DNA of 36,652 bases, taken from QYQD01 sp040755415. GTDB lineage: Bacteria > Desulfobacterota > QYQD01. The position numbers and the translations under genes are program-made. The notes under the pieces are model-generated. The model was given only the letters and a program-made list of their open reading frames with translations. It was not told the origin of the DNA and did no database searches. Where the stretch lies: positions 1-36,652 of the forward strand of contig JBFMAZ010000120.1 in the NCBI GenBank assembly GCA_040755415.1. Reading direction: 5' to 3'. Shown here one piece after another: positions 17,406-24,375 of this stretch; positions within the stretch are counted from its first letter, which is position 1, and every line of letters starts with the position of its first letter.

Positions 17406-17434
17406 ATCATAGTATCACTTTAGCCCTTTGAAAC
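17406..17434 (-). promoter_or_regulatory. Probable SRP RNA promoter, overlapping a repeat-element end
   Basis: A TATGAT -10 (17411-17406) lies 7 bases before the predicted first base of the SRP RNA at 17398. Seventeen bases further upstream is GTTTCA (17434-17429) as a weak -35. The -35 and spacer are the terminal sequence of the repeat element at 17412-17865, and the -10 is in its flank, so insertion of the element would have created or replaced this promoter. Confidence 0.5.
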
Positions 17435-17865
17435 GGTTATTAAGTCCGAAAGTTCCGATTGCTTCGGGATCGGATCTAAATCCGAAATTCGGTAACATTT
17501 TAGGTTTTTGAAAAATATACCTAAGCAAGGCGCTATAAGGGCCAAAATCCCCCTCAATCCCCCTTTTCCAAAGGGGGAAGTGTTTCTCCTCCCTTTGGAA
17601 AAGGGAGGTTGGGAGGGATTTAAGAATACTTTTTCAAACAGCTAAACTGATACGAAATTCGAATATCGAAATTCGATACAAATTCAAATCCCTAATATCT
17701 CAATGTTCAAAACCGCAGCGTAATCAATTCTTTTTGATCATTCGGATTTTGTTCATTCGATATTGTTTCGAGATTCATGCTTCGGATTTCGGATTTGAAA
17801 CCACGCTGTATTCGGGAATCCAGCGTATCTCATGGCCCATAGCGTTTCAAAACCTAAACTGTTAC
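17412..17865. repeat. GTAAC-end element, CGAAATTCG type, interrupted by a nested element
   Basis: The left end is GTATCACTTTAGC at 17412. The right end, inverted, is GTAACAGTTTAGG at 17865. Flanking 8-mers AAATCATA (17404-17411) and AAATTATA (17866-17873) match at 7 of 8 positions, a likely target duplication. Removing the nested element and one copy of its 8-bp duplication leaves 284 bp, against 285 bp for the relative at 10880-11164. It fills nearly all of the gap between the SRP RNA and tRNA-Ser genes. Confidence 0.88.
17492..17653. mobile_element. Nested MITE-like element with exact 8-bp target duplication
   Basis: A 162-bp unit begins GTAACATTTTAGG and ends, inverted, GTATCAGTTTAGC. The first 23 bases of the two ends agree at about 19 positions. 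It is flanked on both sides by GAAATTCG (17484-17491 and 17654-17661). The core carries two G/C-rich hairpins, identical to bases 1-126 of the window over 126 bp. No coding capacity. The duplicated 8-mer is also a motif of the host repeat, but the length arithmetic against the uninterrupted relative supports true insertion. Confidence 0.85.
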
Positions 17866-17877
17866 AAATTATAAAAA

Positions 17878-17970
17878 TGGCGGAGAGAGTGGGATTTGAA
17901 CCCACGGTCCCGCTTTTGGCGGAACACACGATTTCCAGTCGTGCTCCTTCGGCCGCTCGGACATCTCTCC
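17878..17970 (-). tRNA. tRNA-Ser (anticodon GGA)
   Basis: Class II tRNA of 93 nt including an encoded CCA. Acceptor GGAGAGA pairs with TCTCTCC, the anticodon stem-loop is CACGACTGGAAATCGTG with GGA in the loop, the variable arm is long, and the T-arm carries GGTTCAAATCC. It decodes UCC/UCU. It lies between tadA and the SRP RNA on the same strand. Confidence 0.97.
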
Positions 17971-17991
17971 GCAGTCAAGGCCAATTTTATA

Positions 17992-18138
17992 GGCCGCAGA
18001 TTTTCGCAGATATACACAGAAAAAGCTATAAAAAAATAGTTTTCCGGGTCTGAAATCATTCCAATACGCCAAGAGATAGGGACAAAGTTTGCTGTAACCT
18101 AGTCTTTAGACCCGGTTAATCTGCGTGTGTCTGCGGCC
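17992..18138. repeat. Short inverted-end element with 9-bp units between the tRNA genes
   Basis: GGCCGCAGA at 17992-18000 and its exact inverse TCTGCGGCC at 18130-18138 bracket the spacer. Next to each end are two or three 9-bp units of the CGCAGATWW type. The middle has no recognisable feature. Confidence 0.55.
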
Positions 18139-18148
18139 CAATGTCTTT

Positions 18149-18242
18149 TGGCGGAGAGGGTGGGATTCGAACCCACGTAGGAGTGATTAGCCCCTAAGTC
18201 GATTTCGAGTCGACCCCGTTACGGCCACTTCGGTACCTCTCC
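18149..18242 (-). tRNA. tRNA-Ser (anticodon CGA)
   Basis: Class II tRNA of 94 nt with encoded CCA. Acceptor GGAGAGG pairs with CCTCTCC, the anticodon stem-loop is GTCGACTCGAAATCGAC with CGA, the variable arm is long, and the T-arm has GGTTCGAATCC. It decodes UCG. Its 5' half overlaps the end of the tadA reading frame, whose stop codon lies inside the tRNA at 18194-18196. Confidence 0.97.
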
Positions 18243-18718
18243 TCTGATCGCTTATGCCGGAAAAAAGCCTGCAACATGGACTGGGCTTCACTGGCCAGAA
18301 TACCTGAAATGACCTCGATGCGATGGTTTAACCTGTGATCTTGAGCCAGATTATACAGCGAACCAAATACCCCTCCCTTAGGATCATGCGCACCAAAGAT
18401 CAATTTCTTGACCCGGGCCTGCAAGATAGCGCCGGCACACATCAAACAGGGCTCGATAGTGACGTAAAGAATCGCCCCCGGTAATCTGTAGTTACCACTG
18501 GTTTTAGCCGCCTGACGGAGAGCCAGTATCTCCGCATGGGCCGTGGGATCACTCAGTGCTATAACCTGATTATAGCCCACTCCTAAAATCTGGTCATCTT
18601 CTCCCACGAGAACCGCCCCCACCGGAACCTCTCCTGCCTTTTTGGCCTGACCGGCGGCCTCGAGGGCCTTACGCATAAAGCTTTCGTAATACCCCGGACT
18701 TTCGTCTCTCTTTAACAT
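18194..18718 (-). CDS. tadA: tRNA-specific adenosine deaminase TadA
   Basis: Converts A34 of tRNA-Arg(ACG) to inosine, and is essential in most bacteria. Zinc-site motifs are intact: TAHAEILALRQA (His ligand and catalytic Glu) and PCLMCAGAI (two Cys ligands). The substrate-binding region with GAHDPKGGVFG and a C-terminal helix ending FFRHKR follow. The last 16 residues (from about EERYRSG) are translated from the tRNA-Ser(CGA) gene, 49 bases of overlap. ATG at 18718 is preferred over an in-frame TTG at 18730. Neither has a clear ribosome binding site. The gene heads the tadA-tRNA-SRP RNA-dnaX stretch. Confidence 0.94.
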   Translation of the reverse strand: MLKRDESPGYYESFMRKALEAAGQAKKAGEVPVGAVLVGEDDQILGVGYNQVIALSDPTAHAEILALRQAAKTSGNYRLPGAILYVTIEPCLMCAGAILQARVKKLIFGAHDPKGGVFGSLYNLAQDHRLNHRIEVISGILASEAQSMLQAFFRHKRSEERYRSGRNGVDSKST

Positions 18719-18755
18719 TTCAAACAGCAATTTTGATTCTATTAAAGTTAGAATT

Positions 18756-18786
18756 CTTATATTACCGAGCGGGGCCGACTTGTCAA
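18756..18786 (-). promoter_or_regulatory. Likely sigma70-type promoter of tadA
   Basis: Minus strand: a perfect TTGACA (18786-18781), then 16 bases to TAATAT (18764-18759), overlapping TATAAG (18761-18756, 19-base spacing). It is about 40 bases before the tadA ATG, in a repeat-free gap. Bases GCCGACT (18774-18780) and AGTCGGC (18820-18826) form an inverted pair around the -35. Confidence 0.5.
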
Positions 18787-18837
18787 GGTGAATCAGAAAA
18801 GCACGCTTATACCTAATCTAGTCGGCAGTATAACTGA

Positions 18838-18867
18838 TTGACTTTGCTTGCGCAACTGTGGTAACAA
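18838..18867 (+). promoter_or_regulatory. Possible promoter of the 88-residue orphan gene
   Basis: TTGACT at 18838-18843 is followed, 18 bases later, by TAACAA at 18862-18867, a weak -10. The spacer contains the 8-bp palindrome TTGCGCAA (18848-18855). It lies 40 bases upstream of the ATG at 18907. Tentative. Confidence 0.3.
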
Positions 18868-18906
18868 TTAATAAATGGGCACATACTCCATTAGCAGGAG
18901 GAAGCT

Positions 18907-19173
18907 ATGCCTGGATTTTTGGGAGAAAAAGAAAAACTTACCCGGGATCGGGTTAAGGAAATTATTATAAATAAGGAATACTCATATCTTGAGGAAAAGG
19001 TCTCTCTGGAGGGCATAGAAGGCGACAACTTGATATTTAAGATATCCCTCCTGCTTGACTATAAGAAGCAAATGATATTCATTGAAGAAAAAGATAAGAT
19101 CGTTATCCCGTACAAAGAATTTAAAGTAGAAAACTGGGGAGAGGGAATTCGTAAGATTGAGGATATTGCCTGA
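18907..19173 (+). CDS. Small acidic/lysine-rich protein of unknown function (88 residues)
   Basis: Not recognised as any family. ATG follows a textbook AGGAGG (18896-18901) by 5 bases, the strongest ribosome binding site in the window, which argues that it is a real gene. The protein is soluble and highly charged. It begins MPGFLGEKEKLTRDRVKEII and has alternating hydrophobic stretches (NLIFKISLLL, KQMIFIEEKDKIVIPYKEF) consistent with a small mostly beta fold. It is the only plus-strand gene between 1566 and 24376. It converges on moaA with 5 bases between the stop codons. A regulatory or chaperone-like role cannot be inferred. Confidence 0.8.
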   Translation: MPGFLGEKEKLTRDRVKEIIINKEYSYLEEKVSLEGIEGDNLIFKISLLLDYKKQMIFIEEKDKIVIPYKEFKVENWGEGIRKIEDIA

Positions 19174-19178
19174 GGGCC

Positions 19179-20162
19179 TCAGCCCCCAATTTGCGACATT
19201 TGACGGTGGCACTGATGTATTAACCGGCCATATCCCGCATGCTCAAGGGGTTTTTGTTTGACCGCTTTTTGTATTAATCCTGCCAATTCTGCATCCTGCA
19301 TACCAGATCGTAGATATTTTTTTACATCTAGTTCGTCATCTGAAAAAAGGCACATCCTCAGTTGACCATCCGGTGTAATACGCATCCTGTTACAGAAAGC
19401 GCAAAAACTCTGACTAATAGGGTTTATAAAGCCGACCTCGCCTGCCGCCCCGGCAAACTTATAAACTACGGCCGGCCCTGCACCCTCTTTATGCCGGAGG
19501 GGCAACAGGTCCCCCACTTTCCTTACCCTCTCCATGCACTCAGCCCCGGGCATATAGACATCACCACTCCATCGGCTTCCACAGCCAACCGGCATGAACT
19601 CTATAAACCGTACCTGCAAGGGATACTTATAGGCCAGACGGGCAAAGGACTCTATTTCGTCATCGTTTATGCCCTTCATAACTACCACATTAAGCTTAAC
19701 CCCGACATCACCGAATGACAGGGCCGTTTCAATAGCTTCCCAGACCTTATGCCAGAAAGGGCGGGTGGTTATCACATGATATTTCTGTGCGTCCAAGGTG
19801 TCCAGACTTATGTTCATCCTATTAACACCGGCTGCATACAGTTCATCAATCTTTTCCCCCAGAAGGGTACCGTTCGTAGTGAGACAGACAGCCCGGAGCC
19901 CATCGATGCAGCTGAGTGACCGGATAAATTCGGTAATGCCGCGACGAACCAGGGGTTCTCCTCCCGTCAGCCGAACCTTCTTTATGCCCAATGGGATTAA
20001 AACCCGCACCAGGCGTAAGAATTCCTCATAGCGCAATATCTCTTCACGGGCGATCTTCTGGACACCGCCAGGGGGCATGCAGTATTGACAACGCAGGTTG
20101 CAATGATCCGTAACCGACAGGCGAAGGTAGGTAATAGGCCGGTTATAACTATCGACAAGCAT
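19179..20162 (-). CDS. moaA: GTP 3',8-cyclase MoaA (molybdenum cofactor biosynthesis)
   Basis: Radical SAM enzyme that makes the first molybdopterin intermediate from GTP. The N-terminal cluster motif is CNLRCQYC (C21, C25, C28). The C-terminal cluster that binds GTP uses C254, C257 and C271 (SFCAFCNRMRITPDGQLRMC), and the essential Gly-Gly tail is present at the end (QIGG). The 327 residues match the family. It starts 5 bases after the stop of the receiver-kinase gene, so the two are very likely one operon. moaC, moaD and moaE are not in the window. Molybdenum enzymes suggest nitrate, formate or similar metabolism. Confidence 0.96.
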   Translation of the reverse strand: MLVDSYNRPITYLRLSVTDHCNLRCQYCMPPGGVQKIAREEILRYEEFLRLVRVLIPLGIKKVRLTGGEPLVRRGITEFIRSLSCIDGLRAVCLTTNGTLLGEKIDELYAAGVNRMNISLDTLDAQKYHVITTRPFWHKVWEAIETALSFGDVGVKLNVVVMKGINDDEIESFARLAYKYPLQVRFIEFMPVGCGSRWSGDVYMPGAECMERVRKVGDLLPLRHKEGAGPAVVYKFAGAAGEVGFINPISQSFCAFCNRMRITPDGQLRMCLFSDDELDVKKYLRSGMQDAELAGLIQKAVKQKPLEHAGYGRLIHQCHRQMSQIGG

Positions 20163-20167
20163 TTCTG

Positions 20168-21958
20168 TTAAGACCCGTCCTGGGCGCTGCGTGGCAGGGT
20201 AATATTAACACGTACCCCGGCGCCCAGGTCACTGGAAATATCCATTTTGCCTTTATGCGCCCTGACAATCTGTTCCGCTATATTCAACCCCAGACCAACA
20301 CCGTAAGTTTTAGTGGTAAAAAAAGGCTGCCGGGCCTTATCTAGCATCTCTCTGTGTATGCCCATTCCGGTATCGCTAATCTCAACTTCTATATTCTGAG
20401 GGGTAAGCCGGGTGCAGACCCTGAGCCTGCCACCTGAAGGCATAGCCTCGATAGAATTTTTGCAGATGTTAATAATAGCCTGTCTCATCTGGTTATCATC
20501 AAGCTCTGAATCAGGCATATCCGGGGCAAAATCTGTTTCCACCTCAATGTGAAATTTCTCAAAAGAAGGGCTGAGGGCGCTAAGGGAGGAAGACACGACA
20601 TCGTTCAAATTTAGCCGGCCTAGCGTCAATTGCGGAGATTGAATAAATTTAAATACCTGGGCCAGGATCTCTTCCATTTTCTCCGTCTCTTTTACGATAC
20701 TATCCAGATGTTTTCGGTGCTTATCCTCCTTCGTATGCCTCTGTATAAACCGGGCCAGGCCCCCGATCGAAGCCAGCGGATTCCTCATCTCATGGGCTAT
20801 CTGGGCAGCCATCTCGCCTATGGCCGAAAGCCGCTCGGCCCGGATCAACATGTCCCGGCTTTCCTGCAAGTCCTTGTTAGCGGTCTCCAGCATAGCCAGT
20901 TTGGCAGCCAATTCTGAGTAAAGTCTGCTCTTTTCTATGGCCATACTGGCCTGGTTGGCAAAGAGTTCGATGGCGGCGATGTCCTCTTCCTTGATCGGCT
21001 TGCCGGTGATGAAGTTATCAGCAACAATAATGCCCTGTACCCGGTACGGAGAGCAGAGTGGAACCACCGCAAGCTCATCAACACCAAAGAGATTTACGAT
21101 ATCGTCCCCCACCGGCCGGCCATCAACACGTCTCCCCACCACGTGAAATGCACGCCGTTCCTGTGCTGCCCGTATAAAAATATGATCCGTGTCCGTGCCG
21201 GGCACCTCTATCCCACGGACAAGCTGGTTAACCCTTGCGTCTTGAGACTGACAGGCCCGGCCGCATTTCTCAAGGGCCTCGGCCAGTGTATATTTCGTCT
21301 CCTGCAATGCCGACCATATCCTTCCGGCCTCTTCAGGATTGTCAGGCCCAACGGCCATTTTCCCCCGCAACACATCATTATCACTATCAAATAATGCCAA
21401 AAAGGCGCGGTTAAAGCCCAATCCCTCTCCTGCCGTAATACCAACCAGTATGGTCCTAAAGATGTCTTCCAGTTCGACTGTACTTAAGAGGTAATAAGCC
21501 ACCTTTACGGAGAGGTCATGCAATATCTCCAGTCTAAGGTTCTTTTCTTCTATGCTCCGCTGGTACCTTTTATTTTCAATCTCTAAACGTCTCTTATTAA
21601 GGGCCCTCGACACCACAACATACAGCTCATCTACCGTGAATGGCTTGATAATATAATCAAAAGCCCCGCTCCGGATGGCAGAGAGCGCGGTTCTAACATC
21701 CACTACACCGGTCATCATAACCGCGCAGATATCTTCATCTCGTTCCATTATCTGTGGCAAGAGGCTCAATCCGTCCTGATCAGGGAGCTTGATGTCTAGC
21801 AATATAAGCGAAATCCGGTGGTCAGCCATTAAAGCAAAAACTTCCTGGCCCATCGAGGCCTCAAGACACTCATAACCTCTACCGGTCAAAGTATCATTTA
21901 TAAAACTCCTGACTACTGTATCGTCATCTACAATAAGTATTTTCTCAACCGAAGGCAT
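20168..21958 (-). CDS. Receiver-GAF-histidine kinase signalling protein
   Basis: Soluble hybrid with the receiver domain first: acidic pocket D11/D12, phospho-acceptor D55 in LILLDIKLPD, and K105 in IIKPF. A linker coiled region follows (about 115-145), then a GAF domain (about 155-345). HisKA has AAQIAHEMRNPLASIGG (H389), and HATPase has the N box INICKNSIEAM, G1 DTGMGI (529-534) and G2 GVGLGL (553-558). All catalytic motifs are intact, unlike the kinase at 9484-10848. N-terminal receivers on kinases usually take phosphate from another kinase and pass the signal on. The partner and ligand are not evident. moaA follows with 5 bases between. Confidence 0.93.
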   Translation of the reverse strand: MPSVEKILIVDDDTVVRSFINDTLTGRGYECLEASMGQEVFALMADHRISLILLDIKLPDQDGLSLLPQIMERDEDICAVMMTGVVDVRTALSAIRSGAFDYIIKPFTVDELYVVVSRALNKRRLEIENKRYQRSIEEKNLRLEILHDLSVKVAYYLLSTVELEDIFRTILVGITAGEGLGFNRAFLALFDSDNDVLRGKMAVGPDNPEEAGRIWSALQETKYTLAEALEKCGRACQSQDARVNQLVRGIEVPGTDTDHIFIRAAQERRAFHVVGRRVDGRPVGDDIVNLFGVDELAVVPLCSPYRVQGIIVADNFITGKPIKEEDIAAIELFANQASMAIEKSRLYSELAAKLAMLETANKDLQESRDMLIRAERLSAIGEMAAQIAHEMRNPLASIGGLARFIQRHTKEDKHRKHLDSIVKETEKMEEILAQVFKFIQSPQLTLGRLNLNDVVSSSLSALSPSFEKFHIEVETDFAPDMPDSELDDNQMRQAIINICKNSIEAMPSGGRLRVCTRLTPQNIEVEISDTGMGIHREMLDKARQPFFTTKTYGVGLGLNIAEQIVRAHKGKMDISSDLGAGVRVNITLPRSAQDGS

Positions 21959-21997
21959 AATTCTCGCTCATCAGTGTCCAAAGTATTATCAAAAATT

Positions 21998-22127
21998 AAC
22001 CACAGAGGACACAGCACGCCATAGCCGCAACCAAAGAAGTTCACGGTTCCGAGTTCCAAGTTCACGGTTCTCTAACCCTGAACTTTGAACCTTGTCATTT
22101 GGGATTTCGGCAAAGCGCTCTGTGGTT
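21998..22127. repeat. AACCACAGAG-end repeat element with an 8-unit 7-bp array
   Basis: Perfect 10-bp inverted ends, AACCACAGAG (21998-22007) and CTCTGTGGTT (22118-22127), bracket an array at 22039-22094. The array has five GTTCNNN units, such as GTTCACG and GTTCCGA, followed by three AACNYTG units. It occupies the gap between hflX and the receiver-kinase gene. Confidence 0.75.
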
Positions 22128-22181
22128 GTCTTTTTTTTCATTTTAGCAAATCATAAGTTAATAGCAATCCAAAATAACCGA

Positions 22182-23858
22182 TCATATCTCTTTTGCCCGG
22201 CTATGAATTCTCTCCACCATGCCCTGAATGGTTTCAATAAATGGCAACAGGGTATCAGGATTTATAGCCGAAATGGCCAGGGCATTATAGGCCCGGCATT
22301 GGGTAGCGACATACTCCGGTGATACCCGGTCTATTTTATTGAAGACTTTAATAGCGGGGACGTGATATAGCTCCAGGGTCTCCAGAACATATTCTACTGC
22401 CTCTATATGTTCTCGAAAATTTTTATTACTTATGTCTATGAGATGAATAATAACATCGGCATCCTGCAGCTCTTCCAGTGTGGCCCGGAAGGCCCTGAAT
22501 AAATCCTGGGGCAGATCACGAATAAAGCCTACCGTGTCGGTTATTATCGCCTCGGCCTCCCGTGGAAAGCGAATCCTTCGACTGGCCGGGTCAAGGGTGG
22601 CAAACAGGCGGTCCTCGGCCAGAAATTGACTTTTGGTAAGGGCATTCAGCAGCGTGGATTTTCCGGCATTGGTATAACCAACAATGGATATCATCGGTAT
22701 ATCCTTCCGCTTGCGCGTTTTGCGTCTTAGCTCCCTCTGTTTACTGATAGATTTAAGTTCTTTGGTAAGACGCGCGATGCGCTCGCGCACCCGGCGGCGA
22801 TCTATCTCCAGCCTGGTCTCACCGGGGCCGCGTCCGCCGATGCCTCCGGTAAGCCTGGAAAGCGCATCGTCTCTGGTAACCAGCCGCGGCAAGAGATAGT
22901 TCAACTGGGCCATTTCTACCTGTATCTTGCCTTCCCGGCTCCGGGCGCGCCGGGCAAAAATATCCAGTATAAGCTGGGTGCGGTCAATAATCCGCATATC
23001 TGTAAAGTCGGTAATGGAACGTATCTGGGAAGGATTTAACTCATGGTCAAATATCAGCAGATTGGCGCCCCTCTGCAGTGTCTTTATCAGTAAATCGCCG
23101 AGCTTTCCCTTACCCATTATGTACTTGGGGTGTATCTTATCCCGCCGCTGAATGATGGAATCAAGCACCTCGACCCCGGCGGTTCGCGCCAGCTCTCTCA
23201 GTTCCTCCAGAGACTCCTCCGCCGCTTCACGGGAGGCGGTAGTAACGTCAATAAGGAAGGCGCGGTCATTCTTCCCGCCCACTGTTTGTACGGCCTGCTC
23301 ACGGGCAATCTCATCCTCAAGAGATTGGATCAGGGCCTGAAAATCAATATCCAGATGCGCCGGTATCCTGGGCGCTAAAAAAGAAATGTTTTCTCCCTTT
23401 ACCGGCCTGGGCAGGAGGTGGGCGGCATGCACCAATCCCGGAAGGCCATCCGGCCGGACAATTATGCCGGCCATGATATCCAGACGAAGGATGGCCAAAT
23501 CCGTCAAATCATCCTGGGTAAGGGGCTCATCCTCCAAATGGGTGTGAATGCACCTCAAGCCCCGTAAACGGCTGCTCCCTGCACGATAATCTGACAGGCT
23601 TGGGATGGTAATACTCCGGTGGTCGCCGACTATGACATATTCTATCTCGCCGGACCGCTTTACCAATATTCCTATCTGACGATTGATTTCCCGAGACAAT
23701 TCGGTAATATATCTGGCTAGTTCAGGGGTGATTATGTCTTTGGGTGGGATCTTGCGGCGATAGATATTTTCCAGTCTTTTTACCTGGTTAACCTTAAGGC
23801 CGATTACGTTTCCGGATATTTTTCTAATAGATTCAGCCCCCCTTTTTCTATAGGTCAC
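22182..23858 (-). CDS. hflX: Ribosome-associated GTPase HflX, long form
   Basis: GTPase that splits or rescues stalled ribosomes under stress. The HflX signature GGRGPGETRLE is at 341-351, preceded by the HflX N-domain (from about residue 190: FLIDVTTASREAAEESLEEL). The G domain has G1 GYTNAGKS (394-401), G3 DTVGFIRDLP and G4 FNKIDR. The first 180 residues are an extra domain not found in E. coli HflX, with IHTHLEDEPLTQDDLTDL. Such long forms are known in several anaerobic lineages. It starts with GTG at 23858 and no clear ribosome binding site. If the TTGACA at 23897-23892 is used, the transcript would be nearly leaderless. Confidence 0.94.
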   Translation of the reverse strand: MTYRKRGAESIRKISGNVIGLKVNQVKRLENIYRRKIPPKDIITPELARYITELSREINRQIGILVKRSGEIEYVIVGDHRSITIPSLSDYRAGSSRLRGLRCIHTHLEDEPLTQDDLTDLAILRLDIMAGIIVRPDGLPGLVHAAHLLPRPVKGENISFLAPRIPAHLDIDFQALIQSLEDEIAREQAVQTVGGKNDRAFLIDVTTASREAAEESLEELRELARTAGVEVLDSIIQRRDKIHPKYIMGKGKLGDLLIKTLQRGANLLIFDHELNPSQIRSITDFTDMRIIDRTQLILDIFARRARSREGKIQVEMAQLNYLLPRLVTRDDALSRLTGGIGGRGPGETRLEIDRRRVRERIARLTKELKSISKQRELRRKTRKRKDIPMISIVGYTNAGKSTLLNALTKSQFLAEDRLFATLDPASRRIRFPREAEAIITDTVGFIRDLPQDLFRAFRATLEELQDADVIIHLIDISNKNFREHIEAVEYVLETLELYHVPAIKVFNKIDRVSPEYVATQCRAYNALAISAINPDTLLPFIETIQGMVERIHSRAKEI

Positions 23859-23868
23859 GTCGAATGGA

Positions 23869-23897
23869 CTTTAAGACAGTTGGACATATTTTGTCAA
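23869..23897 (-). promoter_or_regulatory. Possible hflX promoter
   Basis: Minus strand: a perfect TTGACA (23897-23892), a 17-base spacer, then a weak TTAAAG -10 (23874-23869), only 10 bases from the GTG start. A nearly leaderless message would fit the missing ribosome binding site, but the poor -10 keeps this tentative. Confidence 0.35.
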
Positions 23898-24240
23898 TCA
23901 TAAGCAACATCATAAGCAGATGGGCAGAAAAAGACCGTAGTCCCGTCAAAGTCAGAGTGAGCACCATTCTCGTTCGCAGCAGCAGGCGAAACGCAATTGA
24001 AAGTTCAAATGTTTCAATGATAAAATCTCAGCACTTGGGATTTTGGCATTTTGCCATTTGTTTGAACTTTGGGCTTTGAACTTTGAACTTTTCGGCCTAT
24101 TTCAAAACGGAACATATATCGAGCCAAATCAATCGGATACAATCTACTTCGACGCTACCGAGGGAAGATGACCGGGTATTGCGTTTTTCGATGCCGCTGA
24201 TTAAAGTAACGTTTAATGAACTCGTACAAACCAAGGGTGG
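23898..24240. other. Non-coding stretch between hflX and mfd
   Basis: No gene is supported here. A run at about 24033-24093 has 7-bp periodicity (TTTGAAC, TTTGGGC and similar units), and a TTTCAAAACGG segment at 24100-24110 resembles GTAAC-element ends. The rest shows no structure I can name. It lies between divergently transcribed hflX and mfd and so should hold both promoters. Confidence 0.5.
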
Positions 24241-24368
24241 GACGGCACAGTAAAAAGCTCCAGTTGCAAGGCGCGCAAATCCTGAGGAATGAGGCGTACT
24301 TGTAGCTACGCCGCAGTGACGAAGGATGCGGCGCAACGCCGCAAATGGACTTTTTACGAAGCCGTCAA
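24239..24368. repeat. Long imperfect hairpin element abutting mfd
   Basis: The ends GACGGC-NNN-GTAAAAAG are inverted at 24241-24257 and 24350-24366. The arms continue to pair inward (CCA-TTGC with GCAA-TGG, GGCG with CGCC, ATCCT with AGGAT) to a central stem, GGCGTA with TACGCC. The whole 126 bases can thus fold on itself. The right end, inverted TTGACGGCTTCGTAAAAAG, matches the ends of the otherwise different elements at 15300 and 27907. It finishes 7 bases before the mfd start codon. Confidence 0.8.
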
Positions 24369-24375
24369 CGTTTAA

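Noticed and set aside
17832..18072. Open frames over the tRNA-Ser(GGA) region on both strands
   Set aside because: They are translations of the tRNA gene and its repeat flanks.
19165..19185. CTGAGGGCCTCAG palindrome as terminator between the 88-residue gene and moaA
   Set aside because: The stem is only 5 bp with a 3-base loop and neither side has a T-run.
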